A stretch of 64,000 nucleotides of DNA. Origin: Nostoc sp. B(2019) (GTDB taxonomy: Bacteria; Cyanobacteriota; Cyanobacteriia; Cyanobacteriales; Nostocaceae). Position 1 is the first letter of the stretch. The number at the start of each line of letters is the position of its first letter. Shown here in pieces: positions 1 to 7,418 of the stretch. The stretch is from positions 124,001-188,000 of the forward strand of contig NZ_WVID01000017.1 of NCBI RefSeq assembly GCF_010091925.1, written 5' to 3'. Position numbers and translations under genes: made by a program. The notes under the pieces were generated by a model that ran no database searches, was not told the origin of the DNA, and worked only from the letters and a program-made list of their open reading frames with translations.

Positions 1-366
1 ACCATCCAAGCTGCTGATAACACGATTTTCTATGATATTCCTGAAAACCTTCCCAAACAACCAGCAGAACACTCGACATTTCTGTGGAGATCCAGAAGTA
101 TCTGGATGATGACACAAGCAGCCCGCTGGGGACAAATTAAGCAATTCCCCAAAAATGCCGATAAACTAGCCGCACAAGGCTGGAGAACAGACTTATATCG
201 GGAGATAGCATCGGAAATGGGCATTGAGTGTCCCAAGGATGATTACAAAGTCGAACCTCCAGAAGTCTTTATAGATAAGAAAGGTTTCGACCCCAGCGAT
301 CCTGTGGGCTATCTCAATAGTTTTGCAATTAGGGCTAATGCTCCTACTCGTTTCTTCATGTCTTAA
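1..366 (+). CDS. C-terminal part of nitrate/bicarbonate-type ABC transporter protein (NrtA/NrtC/CmpC-like), partial
   Basis: Open from the left edge in frame 1 to a TAA at 364-366, so only the last 121 residues are visible. The segment has the ending of the solute-binding domain of the NrtA/CmpA family: a WMMTQAARWGQ helix, then FDPSDPVGYLNSFAIR and the terminal RFFMS. In cyanobacterial nrtABCD and cmpABCD operons this domain occurs both as free NrtA/CmpA and fused to the C-terminus of the ATPase NrtC/CmpC. Because the next gene is a D-type ATPase with only 51 bases between, a C-type fusion (ATPase plus regulatory binding domain) is the more likely parent. Substrate (nitrate or bicarbonate) cannot be decided from this end. 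Confidence 0.8.
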   Translation, partial: TIQAADNTIFYDIPENLPKQPAEHSTFLWRSRSIWMMTQAARWGQIKQFPKNADKLAAQGWRTDLYREIASEMGIECPKDDYKVEPPEVFIDKKGFDPSDPVGYLNSFAIRANAPTRFFMS

Positions 367-417
367 ATTCCAAGTTGAAATATTGACTAAGTGACTCAAT
401 TCTTTTCGGAGCATTTG

Positions 418-1278
418 ATGATGGAATACACCTCAGTACCTATCAAGACTCATAACCAAGTTATACCCCGTAGTGGATTTTTAGAAGTTGAAAATTTAGT
501 TAAGTCTTACCCAACACCTGATAAAGATAATTTTGTTGTGTTGGATGGTGTAAATCTCACAATTGGTGAAGATGAATTTATTTCTGTAATTGGTCACTCT
601 GGTTGTGGTAAATCAACACTACTCAAGATTATTGCCGGTTTAGAAAAAGCCACTTCTGGCTCAGTAAGGTTAGATGGCAAAGAAATTCGTAAACCGGGTG
701 CTGAGCGAATGATGGTATTTCAAAACTATTCGTTACTACCTTGGTTAACTGTACGGGAAAATATCCGCCTAGCTGTAGATGAAGTGCTAAAAAATGCCAA
801 TCGGGCTGAAAAAGTTAGCATTGTAAATGAACACTTGGCAATGGTAAACTTAACGGCGGCGGCTGACAAGTATCCTGATGAACTCTCTGGAGGTATGAAA
901 CAGCGGGTAGGCATTGCCAGAGCTTTGGCAATTAACCCAAAAATGTTGTTGATGGATGAACCTTTTGGAGCACTAGATGCATTAACTCGTGGCAAGTTGC
1001 AGCGGCAAGTATTGGATATCTGGGAAAACCATCGCCAAGCTGTGATGATGATTACTCATGATGTAGATGAAGCCATTTATATGTCCGATCGCATCGTATT
1101 GATGACTAATGGCCCATCTGCTACCATAGGAGAGATATTAGAAGTTCCTTTTGAGCATCCCCGCGTTAGCGAAGCTCCTCTGGAAGAGGCTCGGGCCGCC
1201 ATGCGAAACTCAAAAGAGTATTTTGAACTCCGCAACCATGCTCTAAATTTCCTTGACCGATATTTTGCTCAAGACTAA
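418..1278 (+). CDS. ABC transporter ATP-binding protein, NrtD/CmpD family
   Basis: Cytoplasmic ATPase of a nitrate or bicarbonate importer, powering a B-type permease. All nucleotide-binding motifs are present: Walker A GHSGCGKST, Q-loop in MMVFQNYSLLPW, signature LSGGMKQR, Walker B MLLMDEPF, and H-loop MITHDVDEA. The tail MTNGPSATIGEILEVPFEHPR is typical of the NrtD/SsuB/TauB type. About 286 residues from the ATG at 418, which has GGAG six bases upstream; the ATG at 421 is equally good, and an upstream GTG at 391 is open but has no such site. It follows the preceding transporter gene as the last gene of the operon. NrtD versus CmpD is not resolved. Confidence 0.9.
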   Translation: MMEYTSVPIKTHNQVIPRSGFLEVENLVKSYPTPDKDNFVVLDGVNLTIGEDEFISVIGHSGCGKSTLLKIIAGLEKATSGSVRLDGKEIRKPGAERMMVFQNYSLLPWLTVRENIRLAVDEVLKNANRAEKVSIVNEHLAMVNLTAAADKYPDELSGGMKQRVGIARALAINPKMLLMDEPFGALDALTRGKLQRQVLDIWENHRQAVMMITHDVDEAIYMSDRIVLMTNGPSATIGEILEVPFEHPRVSEAPLEEARAAMRNSKEYFELRNHALNFLDRYFAQD

Positions 1279-1300
1279 CAAGTTAGATTATCATTTTTTA

Positions 1301-1440
1301 GTGGGTAGCCTAATTCAAATTTATGAAAGCTGAATTTGAAACGGAGGAACCAATGTTTGGGGCTAATCTTACGAGAGACACCTTCCAGTCTTAGCCCGTC
1401 AGCTAACTCCGTAGGCAATGGAAGGAACCTCCAAAACTTG
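1301..1440 (+). promoter_or_regulatory. ydaO/yuaA-type (c-di-AMP) riboswitch candidate
   Basis: The leader carries the conserved core of this riboswitch class as I remember it: CGGAGGAACCAATGTTTGGG (1342-1361), then GGCTAATC, an ACCTTCC segment, and CCCGTCAGCTAACTCCGTAG (1395-1414). Pairings visible by eye support a fold: GGGCTAA (1360-1366) with TTAGCCC (1391-1397), CCTTCC (1381-1386) with GGAAGG (1420-1425), CGGAG (1342-1346) with CTCCG (1407-1411), and a terminal TTCAAAT/ATTTGAA stem at 1314-1340. It lies 165-300 bases ahead of a stress protein and an ion permease on the same strand. Known members sense cyclic di-AMP and control ion and wall genes. Boundaries are approximate. Confidence 0.75.
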
Positions 1441-1482
1441 GCTGTAATACCAGTTGTTATTGGGGTTTCCTTAACTAATTTA

Positions 1483-1548
1483 AGATTTTAGCCATTAGTC
1501 ATTAGTCATTGGTTAAGAGTCAAAGACAAATGACTAATGACAAAATCT
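1483..1548. repeat. Imperfect inverted repeat built from CATTAGT heptads
   Basis: AGATTTTAGCCATTAGTCAT on the left is answered by ATGACTAATGACAAAATCT on the right, giving a long imperfect hairpin. The left arm contains two CATTAGT heptads, as in the short tandem repeats of filamentous cyanobacteria. It sits between the riboswitch candidate and the next gene and could act as part of its expression platform, but there is no clear U-tract. Confidence 0.6.
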
Positions 1549-1604
1549 AAATTGGTTGCCCTGCTTCTCGTTTGTCATTCGTTTCATTAGGAGAAGTGAA
1601 AGCG

Positions 1605-2240
1605 GTGGAAATTAAGCCAATGTTAGCGCGTTTGCAAAGTGCCATAGGCCGAGATGACTTAATTGAGCAAATGGTATTATTACCAGAGCCAAAAAAACCT
1701 TTTTCTCAAAAAGTTCAAAAAGTAGAATCTGTTAACTTAATCGTTGCCTATGACGCTTCCCCAAACAGTCATACGGCGCTAGATATTGCCTTCTGGATTG
1801 CCCACCAAACACGTCTAGCTACCAACACACAAGTAACAGTTCAAGCAGTTTATGTAGTTGACAATAATCGAAGCACTCAGTATCCAAATATCTTAAATCT
1901 TCCAATAAATCAGCCTGCATTGGAGTGTTCAATCAGCGAAATATCAAAGTCTGTTACACTCGTATTAACTCAACCAAAACTCCAAGCTGCCGTAACTCCC
2001 ATCCAACAAGCAGACAGAATCCTCTGGCAAGCACGAAGTCTGGCTGAAGAATGGCAGGGTTCCTTCAAATCTCATCTGCGGTTTGGCTGCATTGGTACAG
2101 AACTTAAGAAAGTTGTTGAATTAGAAGCTGCCGATATATTGTTTTTGGGTTGTAAATCTGTCAATCATTCTATTATTGAGGCACTAGGTTCTAATTTCCC
2201 CTGTGCCGTCTTGGGGATTCCCAGTTGTATTGATGAATAA
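1605..2240 (+). CDS. Universal stress protein (UspA) family protein
   Basis: About 211 residues. A UspA-type nucleotide-binding fold: beta strand VNLIVAYDASPNSHTALDIA near the N-terminus and, near the C-terminus, ADILFLGCKSVNHSIIEALG followed by PCAVLGIP, a variant of the ATP-binding GxxG-x9-G(S/T) loop. The central part (helix plus VTVQAVYVVD) is as in the family. The GTG at 1605 is chosen because AGGAG (about 1589-1593) lies 11 bases upstream and it gives VEIKPMLARLQ; a TTG at 1572 and a GTG at 1596 are open in the same frame. It is followed by two hairpins and then the ion permease, and is preceded by the riboswitch candidate, so it probably takes part in ion or osmotic stress. That role is inference. 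Confidence 0.75.
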   Translation: MEIKPMLARLQSAIGRDDLIEQMVLLPEPKKPFSQKVQKVESVNLIVAYDASPNSHTALDIAFWIAHQTRLATNTQVTVQAVYVVDNNRSTQYPNILNLPINQPALECSISEISKSVTLVLTQPKLQAAVTPIQQADRILWQARSLAEEWQGSFKSHLRFGCIGTELKKVVELEAADILFLGCKSVNHSIIEALGSNFPCAVLGIPSCIDE

Positions 2241-2266
2241 TCACTGTAATTAAGAACAGTGATTTT
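2239..2266 (+). terminator. Rho-independent terminator after the stress protein gene
   Basis: AATCACTG and CAGTGATT form an 8 bp stem around a 10-base loop, followed by a run of T. It overlaps the stop codon of the stress protein gene. Confidence 0.6.
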
Positions 2267-2279
2267 TAATTTCATTATG

Positions 2280-2321
2280 AGCCTAAATAAGTCACCTACA
2301 AATAGGTGACTTATTTGGCTA
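2280..2321. terminator. Strong hairpin between stress protein and ion permease genes
   Basis: AAATAAGTCACCTA and TAGGTGACTTATTT pair perfectly (14 bp) around a CAAA loop, and flanking AGCC/GGCT extends the stem past one bulge. It ends 34 bases before the permease start. There is no T-run after it, so it may be an RNA-processing or stability element rather than a terminator. Confidence 0.55.
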
Positions 2322-2355
2322 CTTATACAACCAATTAGACTCCAAGAGGTAGGGT

Positions 2356-3693
2356 ATGGAAAACTGGCAAGCGTTCCTAAGTGTTATTACATTTTTAGGC
2401 GTAATTATCTTAGTCATGACGGAATGGGTGCATCTCACAATTGCTGCTTTATTGGGAGCATTGTTACTAGTTTTTACCAACGTCATGACTTTAGAAGAAG
2501 CTGTCGGTTACATCGGTAATAGTCATGGAACACTGGGTTTATTCTTCGGAGTTATGGTACTGGTACGAGCATTTGAGCCTACCAAAATATTCGATTATTT
2601 AGCCACTCAAATAGTGCTATTGGCTAAAGGCCAAGGTAAGCGTCTACTACTCGGTATTGTGGGTATGGTTACTCCCATTTGTGCAGTTTTACCAAATGCC
2701 ACAACGGTAATGTTGTTAGCACCTTTAATTCCGCCGATGGCGGAGGAACTTGGAATAAATTTTGTACCATTACTGATTTTAATGGTATTTGTTGCTAACA
2801 GTGCTGGACTACTGACATTAGTTGGTGATCCGGCTACCTTTATTGTTGGCGATGCTGTAAATATCAGCTTTACAGATTATTTATTTAAATTGAGTTTGGG
2901 GGGAGTCATTGCCGTTGCTGTCGTGATAGCAACACTACCATTTTTATTTCGCAAAATTTGGAATACACAACTAGATAATCTTGAACATCTGCCACATCCG
3001 CAAATCAATCACCCGCGAGTTTTAAGTGTGGGGGCAGTTATTGTAGCTTTCGTCTTAATATTTTTTGTCATAGGAGAATCTCTACCAATTCCTATTTCAC
3101 CTGCTGCTGTAGCTTTGTTAGGAGCAGCTTTAGCTTTACTATTGTCTCACCATAGCAAAATAGATTCAGTAAATAATATATTGCGGGATGTAGACTGGAG
3201 CACGTTAATCTTTTTCATGAGTATCTTTGTGCTAATTGGGGGACTAGAGAAGACTGGCATAATTAACGGTTTATCAGGAGTATTAGCAGCAATATTGGGA
3301 AAAAATATTGTATTAGGTTCGCTGGTTTTATTATTTGTTGTGGGCATATTATCTAGCTTGATTCCTAATATCCCTTTGGTAGTGGCGATGGTACCCTTAC
3401 TCAAACAGTACATTGTCAACGTCGGTTTAGCACCCCCAGAGGTTTTAGCACAAGACTTTCAAGGACAGTTTCCCCCAGAAGTCTTACCACTGTTTTACGC
3501 GATGATGTTTGGTGCAACTTTAGGAGGCAATGGCACACTAGTAGGTGCGTCATCTAACATCGTAGCCGCCGGGATTTCTGAGCAGCATGGACGCCGTATC
3601 TCGTTTAAAACTTTTCTACACTACGGCATCCCAGTAATGGTACTGCAACTTGTGGTTTCAGCATTGTATGTGTTAGTTCGTTTTTTGCTTTAG
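2356..3693 (+). CDS. ArsB/NhaD-type ion transporter (SLC13-like permease)
   Basis: A 445-residue integral membrane protein with about eleven hydrophobic segments along its whole length. It has the hallmarks of the ArsB/NhaD/CitM superfamily: PICAVLPNATTVMLLAPLIP in the first half, ANSAGLLTLVGDPATFIVG (the conserved re-entrant asparagine/GDP region), and the second-half counterpart GATLGGNGTLVGASSNIVAAG. NhaD members exchange Na+ for H+, ArsB members export arsenite; sequence alone does not decide. AGAGG lies about 8 bases before the ATG. The c-di-AMP riboswitch candidate and UspA gene upstream favour a role in ion homeostasis. Confidence 0.85.
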   Translation: MENWQAFLSVITFLGVIILVMTEWVHLTIAALLGALLLVFTNVMTLEEAVGYIGNSHGTLGLFFGVMVLVRAFEPTKIFDYLATQIVLLAKGQGKRLLLGIVGMVTPICAVLPNATTVMLLAPLIPPMAEELGINFVPLLILMVFVANSAGLLTLVGDPATFIVGDAVNISFTDYLFKLSLGGVIAVAVVIATLPFLFRKIWNTQLDNLEHLPHPQINHPRVLSVGAVIVAFVLIFFVIGESLPIPISPAAVALLGAALALLLSHHSKIDSVNNILRDVDWSTLIFFMSIFVLIGGLEKTGIINGLSGVLAAILGKNIVLGSLVLLFVVGILSSLIPNIPLVVAMVPLLKQYIVNVGLAPPEVLAQDFQGQFPPEVLPLFYAMMFGATLGGNGTLVGASSNIVAAGISEQHGRRISFKTFLHYGIPVMVLQLVVSALYVLVRFLL

Positions 3694-4067
3694 GTAGAAA
3701 GTTAATAAAACTTATTCTATTAACAATAACTTTGCCAATTTACAGCGATTTTCAATAGGGTAGACTACAAGTAAAAGGACTAATCCCCTACCCCTTTCCC
3801 TAACAAGGAAGGAGAAAATTCAAAGCCTGTCGGCTTCCAGTGATGGTCTGTATCACTGCCGAGGGGCGCTTTGTAAAAATTATAATTACATAATCATACT
3901 TAACTTATCTCAAGATGTATTCCTATCTTTAGGGAATAAAATCTGGTATTCTTATGTCTAAAGAATCTGCCATAGAGACTAATATCTAAAAGCTGAAGCT
4001 AGTACAACAAAGTAGGAACAAAATCGGTTTCCATCTCCTGCTTTTAAGCTCAAAAAGGGTTAAATTT
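3694..4067. other. Intergenic region with a bulged hairpin
   Basis: No gene seen. At 3831-3861, CAGTGAT (3838-3844) pairs with ATCACTG (3852-3858) and CGG/CCG extends it with a 4-base bulge. The stretch before it (CCCCTACCCCTTTCCC, 3787-3800) is a low-complexity sequence. The hairpin could be the terminator of the permease gene, but it lacks a T-run. The rest is AT-rich and probably holds the promoter of the coiled-coil gene. Confidence 0.4.
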
Positions 4068-4664
4068 ATGAATCCACCAGAAGAATATCTCAATAATAAT
4101 AATTCCCAGGAATCGGCTCCAGATATAAATAAATTTAATTATAGTAATTCCAATGTTAATGCAATTAACAGTTTAGATAAAGTTAGAGATATTTTAGTTG
4201 GCAACCAAATGCGGGAGGTTGAAAAGAAATTTACCCGCCTAGAAGAACGTCTGGTTCAAGAATCTGCTAATGTGCGTGATGAGACGAAAAAACGTTTAGA
4301 TGTCTTGGAAAGTTATATCAAAAAAGAGGTTGAGTCTTTAACAGAGCAGCTCAGAAGTGAGCAATTAGAACGTGATGCAATTGTGAAAACACTAGCTGAA
4401 GAACAGAGAAACATCACCTCATCTTTAGAAACAAAAGTTGCTCAATTCAATGAACAAACTACCAATAGCCAACGAGAACTTCGAGAGCAGATTCTCAACC
4501 AATCTAAAAATCTCCAAGATGATATTCGACAAAAATACGAAGAAATCTTAGTTTTATTGGAACGGGAAGCCAAAGAACTACGCAGAGATAAAACTGACCG
4601 TTATCACCTGGCAGCTTTATTCTCAGAACTAGCCATCCGGTTGAATTCTGATACCAAGTCTTGA
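4068..4664 (+). CDS. Coiled-coil protein of unknown function
   Basis: 198 residues, no signal peptide or membrane segment, so probably cytoplasmic. An Asn/Ser-rich N-terminus (1-40) is followed by nearly continuous coiled coil (about 45-180) rich in Glu, Arg, Lys and Gln, with heptad-like Leu/Val spacing, and a short C-terminal segment LAALFSELAIRLNSDTK. It is the first gene of a same-strand block with an OmpA-domain membrane protein, a Rab-like GTPase and a histidine kinase. No enzymatic motif. A scaffold or GTPase effector role is only a guess. Confidence 0.75.
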   Translation: MNPPEEYLNNNNSQESAPDINKFNYSNSNVNAINSLDKVRDILVGNQMREVEKKFTRLEERLVQESANVRDETKKRLDVLESYIKKEVESLTEQLRSEQLERDAIVKTLAEEQRNITSSLETKVAQFNEQTTNSQRELREQILNQSKNLQDDIRQKYEEILVLLEREAKELRRDKTDRYHLAALFSELAIRLNSDTKS

Positions 4665-4996
4665 GTCTTAAAGGATGTTTAAAAATTATTATTAACATCC
4701 AGCAATGCAAATTTTTAATTATTAAATGTAGTAGTTTTTGTAACCTTATTATACTTAAAGTAAGGTTAGCGATCGCTCCTTCGGAAAACTTTACGGTTTA
4801 TTGAGTGTAATAACGTTAACTATTGTACTTGTTTCGTAATTGTATAACTTCAGAATATATGAATGAAGCCCTTGTATAGTAAGGGCTTCGGGTTTTTTAT
4901 ACAATTTTTTTTTGGCACAGTGACCCCAATTAGTGCAAGAAATTAGTAAACCTAAAAATTGCTGTAATATCAATTGTGAATTGAGGAATTTTGGTT
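4665..4996. other. Intergenic region between coiled-coil and OmpA genes
   Basis: AT-rich, one HIP1 site near 4769, and a terminator at 4865-4898. No gene seen. The terminator implies that the OmpA-GTPase part can be transcribed separately from the coiled-coil gene. Confidence 0.5.
4865..4898 (+). terminator. Rho-independent terminator
   Basis: GAAGCCCTT and AAGGGCTTC form a perfect 9 bp stem around GTATAGT, followed by GGG and six T. Confidence 0.8.
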
Positions 4997-6784
4997 ATGA
5001 GTGACAATTCTGAAAATGAAATAGGGAACCAGTCGCCCGGAATTTTGCGGGAAAATAGCCAATCCTTAGACTCATATCTGAATAAAAATGAACTGAGTGA
5101 ACTTCGCAGTTTGCTACTTGGTGTTGAGCCGACTCAGCTGCAAAAACTCTATGAACGATTAGAAAACCCTCAAATTGAACCAGAAGATATTAGCCGTCTA
5201 CTTCCAGAAGCCGTTATCCTGCGGTCAAAGCAAGATAAACTACTGAGCGAAGCAATAGTCTCAACTTTGGAAGAAGCTATTCAAGCTTCTGTTAAACAAG
5301 ACCACAATGTACTTTCCCAGGCGTTTTTTCCCATCATCGGGCCAGCAGCCCGCAAGGCGATTTCTGCATCTCTAGACGAAATGATTCAGGGATTGAATCA
5401 AACGTTGGAACATAGTTTGTCACCACAAAGCTTAAAATGGAGACTAGAAGCACGCCGGACAGGAAAATCGTTTGTAGAAATTGTGCTGCTTCGTACTTTA
5501 GTTTACCGAGTCGAACAAGTATTTTTGATTCATAAAAAAACCGGATTATTGCTACAACATCTCGTAGCAGCTAAGGTAGGTACTCAAGACCCGGTTTTGA
5601 TTTCAGCCATGTTAACGGCTATCCAAGATTTTGTTCAAGACTCTTTCAGGGTGCAAAAAGACGATGTACTCCAAAGTTTGCAGTTTGGAGAACTCACCAT
5701 TTGGATTGAAGAAGGGCCGCAAGCTCTACTTGCAAGTCTTATCCGCGGAAAACCACCTCAAGAATTAAGGTTAGTTTTTCAAGATGCAATAGAAAAAATA
5801 CACCTGAAGTTGAGTCAAGAAATTAATGATTTTGAAGGTGAAACACAGCCATTTGAGGCGAGCAAGACTTATTTAGAAGCCTGTTTGGCAGCTAAGTATA
5901 AAAATCCGCATAAAAAGAATTATACTTACGCATGGGCTTTCTTGGGTGCAACTGCGATCGCTTCTAGTATTTGGGGCTTTTTTGCCATTAGAGAACAATT
6001 TCGCTGGTACGCCTATATCGAAAAACTCAACTCTCAGCCAGGAATTGTCGTGATTAACACCAAGCAGATAACTGGAAAACATTTTATTTTTGGAATGCGT
6101 GATCCTTTAGCAGTAGATCCCAATACACTAATACAACAAACAAATCTCGACCCCAAAAAAATTATCAGTCAATGGAAACCTTACCTATCTTTGGAGCCAC
6201 AATTTACCACTAAAAGAGTTGAGGAATTGCTCCAGCCTCCAAAAACCGTATCATTACACGTTGACAACAGCGGTACTCTTCAAGTCACTGGTTTTGCACC
6301 TCGCCGATGGATTTTGGAAGCACGGAAATTATGGCATTTTATTCCTGGTATTATTCAATTTCAAGAAAAAAACTTTGTAGAGATCGAACTCAAGCAACTG
6401 GAGTTATATAAAAAGCAAATTGAACAAGAAAAACTATTTTTTTTTGAAGGAAGTACAGAGTTGATTCCAAGTGAAACTGATAAGCTAAATAATTTGGTAC
6501 TAGTACTACAAAAACTATTGAATATCGTCAATTATCTAGGTAAGGATGTCGATATTCAAATAATAGGACATACCAACCCAACTGGTACAGAGCAAAAAAA
6601 TATGCTCCTTAGTCAATCTCGTGCCAACAAAATTTTATCTTATTTAAATTCCCAAAGAATCAATACAAGCAAATTTAGAGCTATAGGCGTCAGTTCAAGT
6701 CTGTCTTTATCATTGACAGCAGAGGCTCAAAAAGTTGATCGCAGAGTATCTTTTAAAGTACTTGTTACTAATAAACTTAACTGA
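4997..6784 (+). CDS. Membrane-anchored OmpA-domain protein with roadblock-like cytoplasmic region
   Basis: About 595 residues; ATG at 4997 with GAGG ten bases upstream (a TTG at 4991 is also open). Domains read from sequence: a helical N-terminus (1-150), a segment around 165-270 beginning VEQVFLIHKKTGLLLQH and including ISAMLTAIQDFVQDSF that resembles Roadblock/longin-type folds, one membrane segment (about 310-330, WAFLGATAIASSIWGFFAI), a periplasmic BON-like region, and a C-terminal OmpA-like peptidoglycan-binding domain (from FFFEGSTELIPSE, with IQIIGHTNPTGTE and SQSRANKILSYL). So it would tether the cytoplasmic face to the cell wall. It is followed after 14 bases by a small GTPase gene. 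Confidence 0.8.
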   Translation: MSDNSENEIGNQSPGILRENSQSLDSYLNKNELSELRSLLLGVEPTQLQKLYERLENPQIEPEDISRLLPEAVILRSKQDKLLSEAIVSTLEEAIQASVKQDHNVLSQAFFPIIGPAARKAISASLDEMIQGLNQTLEHSLSPQSLKWRLEARRTGKSFVEIVLLRTLVYRVEQVFLIHKKTGLLLQHLVAAKVGTQDPVLISAMLTAIQDFVQDSFRVQKDDVLQSLQFGELTIWIEEGPQALLASLIRGKPPQELRLVFQDAIEKIHLKLSQEINDFEGETQPFEASKTYLEACLAAKYKNPHKKNYTYAWAFLGATAIASSIWGFFAIREQFRWYAYIEKLNSQPGIVVINTKQITGKHFIFGMRDPLAVDPNTLIQQTNLDPKKIISQWKPYLSLEPQFTTKRVEELLQPPKTVSLHVDNSGTLQVTGFAPRRWILEARKLWHFIPGIIQFQEKNFVEIELKQLELYKKQIEQEKLFFFEGSTELIPSETDKLNNLVLVLQKLLNIVNYLGKDVDIQIIGHTNPTGTEQKNMLLSQSRANKILSYLNSQRINTSKFRAIGVSSSLSLSLTAEAQKVDRRVSFKVLVTNKLN

Positions 6785-6798
6785 AGCAGTATCAATTT

Positions 6799-7299
6799 AT
6801 GCTCCAGAAAAAAATATGTATGGTAGGTGCATTTGCCACAGGTAAAACGAGTTTGGTGGCGCGATTTGTTAATAGTATTTTCTCAGAAAGTTACCATACT
6901 ACCTTGGGGGTTAAAATTGATAAGAAGATAATAAATTTTAAGGAAAAAACATTAAATATTATACTTTGGGATCTCTATGGAGAAGATGAATTTCAAAAGG
7001 TACGGATGTCTTACTTACGGGGTTCATCTGGTTATTTATTAGTAGTTGATGGAACCAGACATTCTACTCTAGAAAAAGCTTTAAATCTGCAAACAAGAGT
7101 AGAAGATACAATTGGACAAGTTCCCTTTATTTTAGTACTGAATAAATGGGATATGACAGATGAATGGGATATTGATACTGTTGAAATTAACGCTATACAA
7201 CAGAAAGGTTGGACGGTAATTAAAACTAGTGCTAAAAATGGTCTAGGTGTAGAAGAAGTTTTCCAAACTCTCGCTCAGAAAATCTTGGATAGATGCTAG
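6799..7299 (+). CDS. Rab/Ras-like small GTPase
   Basis: 166 residues, a complete small G domain of Rab-like size. G1 GAFATGKTS (10-18), G2 threonines in HTTLGV (33-38), G3 WDLYGED (57-63), G4 NKWD (115-118), G5 TSAKNG (143-148). The residue matching Ras Gln61 is Glu (GED instead of GQE), so intrinsic hydrolysis may differ. The protein ends in Cys (ILDRC). It starts 14 bases after the OmpA-domain gene and is almost certainly co-transcribed with it. Bacterial Rab-like GTPases often act in polarity or envelope processes (MglA is the best known case). The partner here is unknown. Confidence 0.85.
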   Translation: MLQKKICMVGAFATGKTSLVARFVNSIFSESYHTTLGVKIDKKIINFKEKTLNIILWDLYGEDEFQKVRMSYLRGSSGYLLVVDGTRHSTLEKALNLQTRVEDTIGQVPFILVLNKWDMTDEWDIDTVEINAIQQKGWTVIKTSAKNGLGVEEVFQTLAQKILDRC

Positions 7300-7418
7300 C
7301 TAAATGGTGGTGCTACCGTGATTGTTTATCTAAAGATTTTAGTCTGTTGGTATAAAAATCAAAATATTAAACTAGCAAACAAAAGCCAAGATTAATTTAT
7401 TGCGGCACTTTCAAATCC

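Noticed and set aside
7262-7299. C-terminal Cys of the GTPase as a prenylation site
   Set aside because: Bacteria lack protein prenylation and no CaaX or CC motif is present; kept only as a curiosity.
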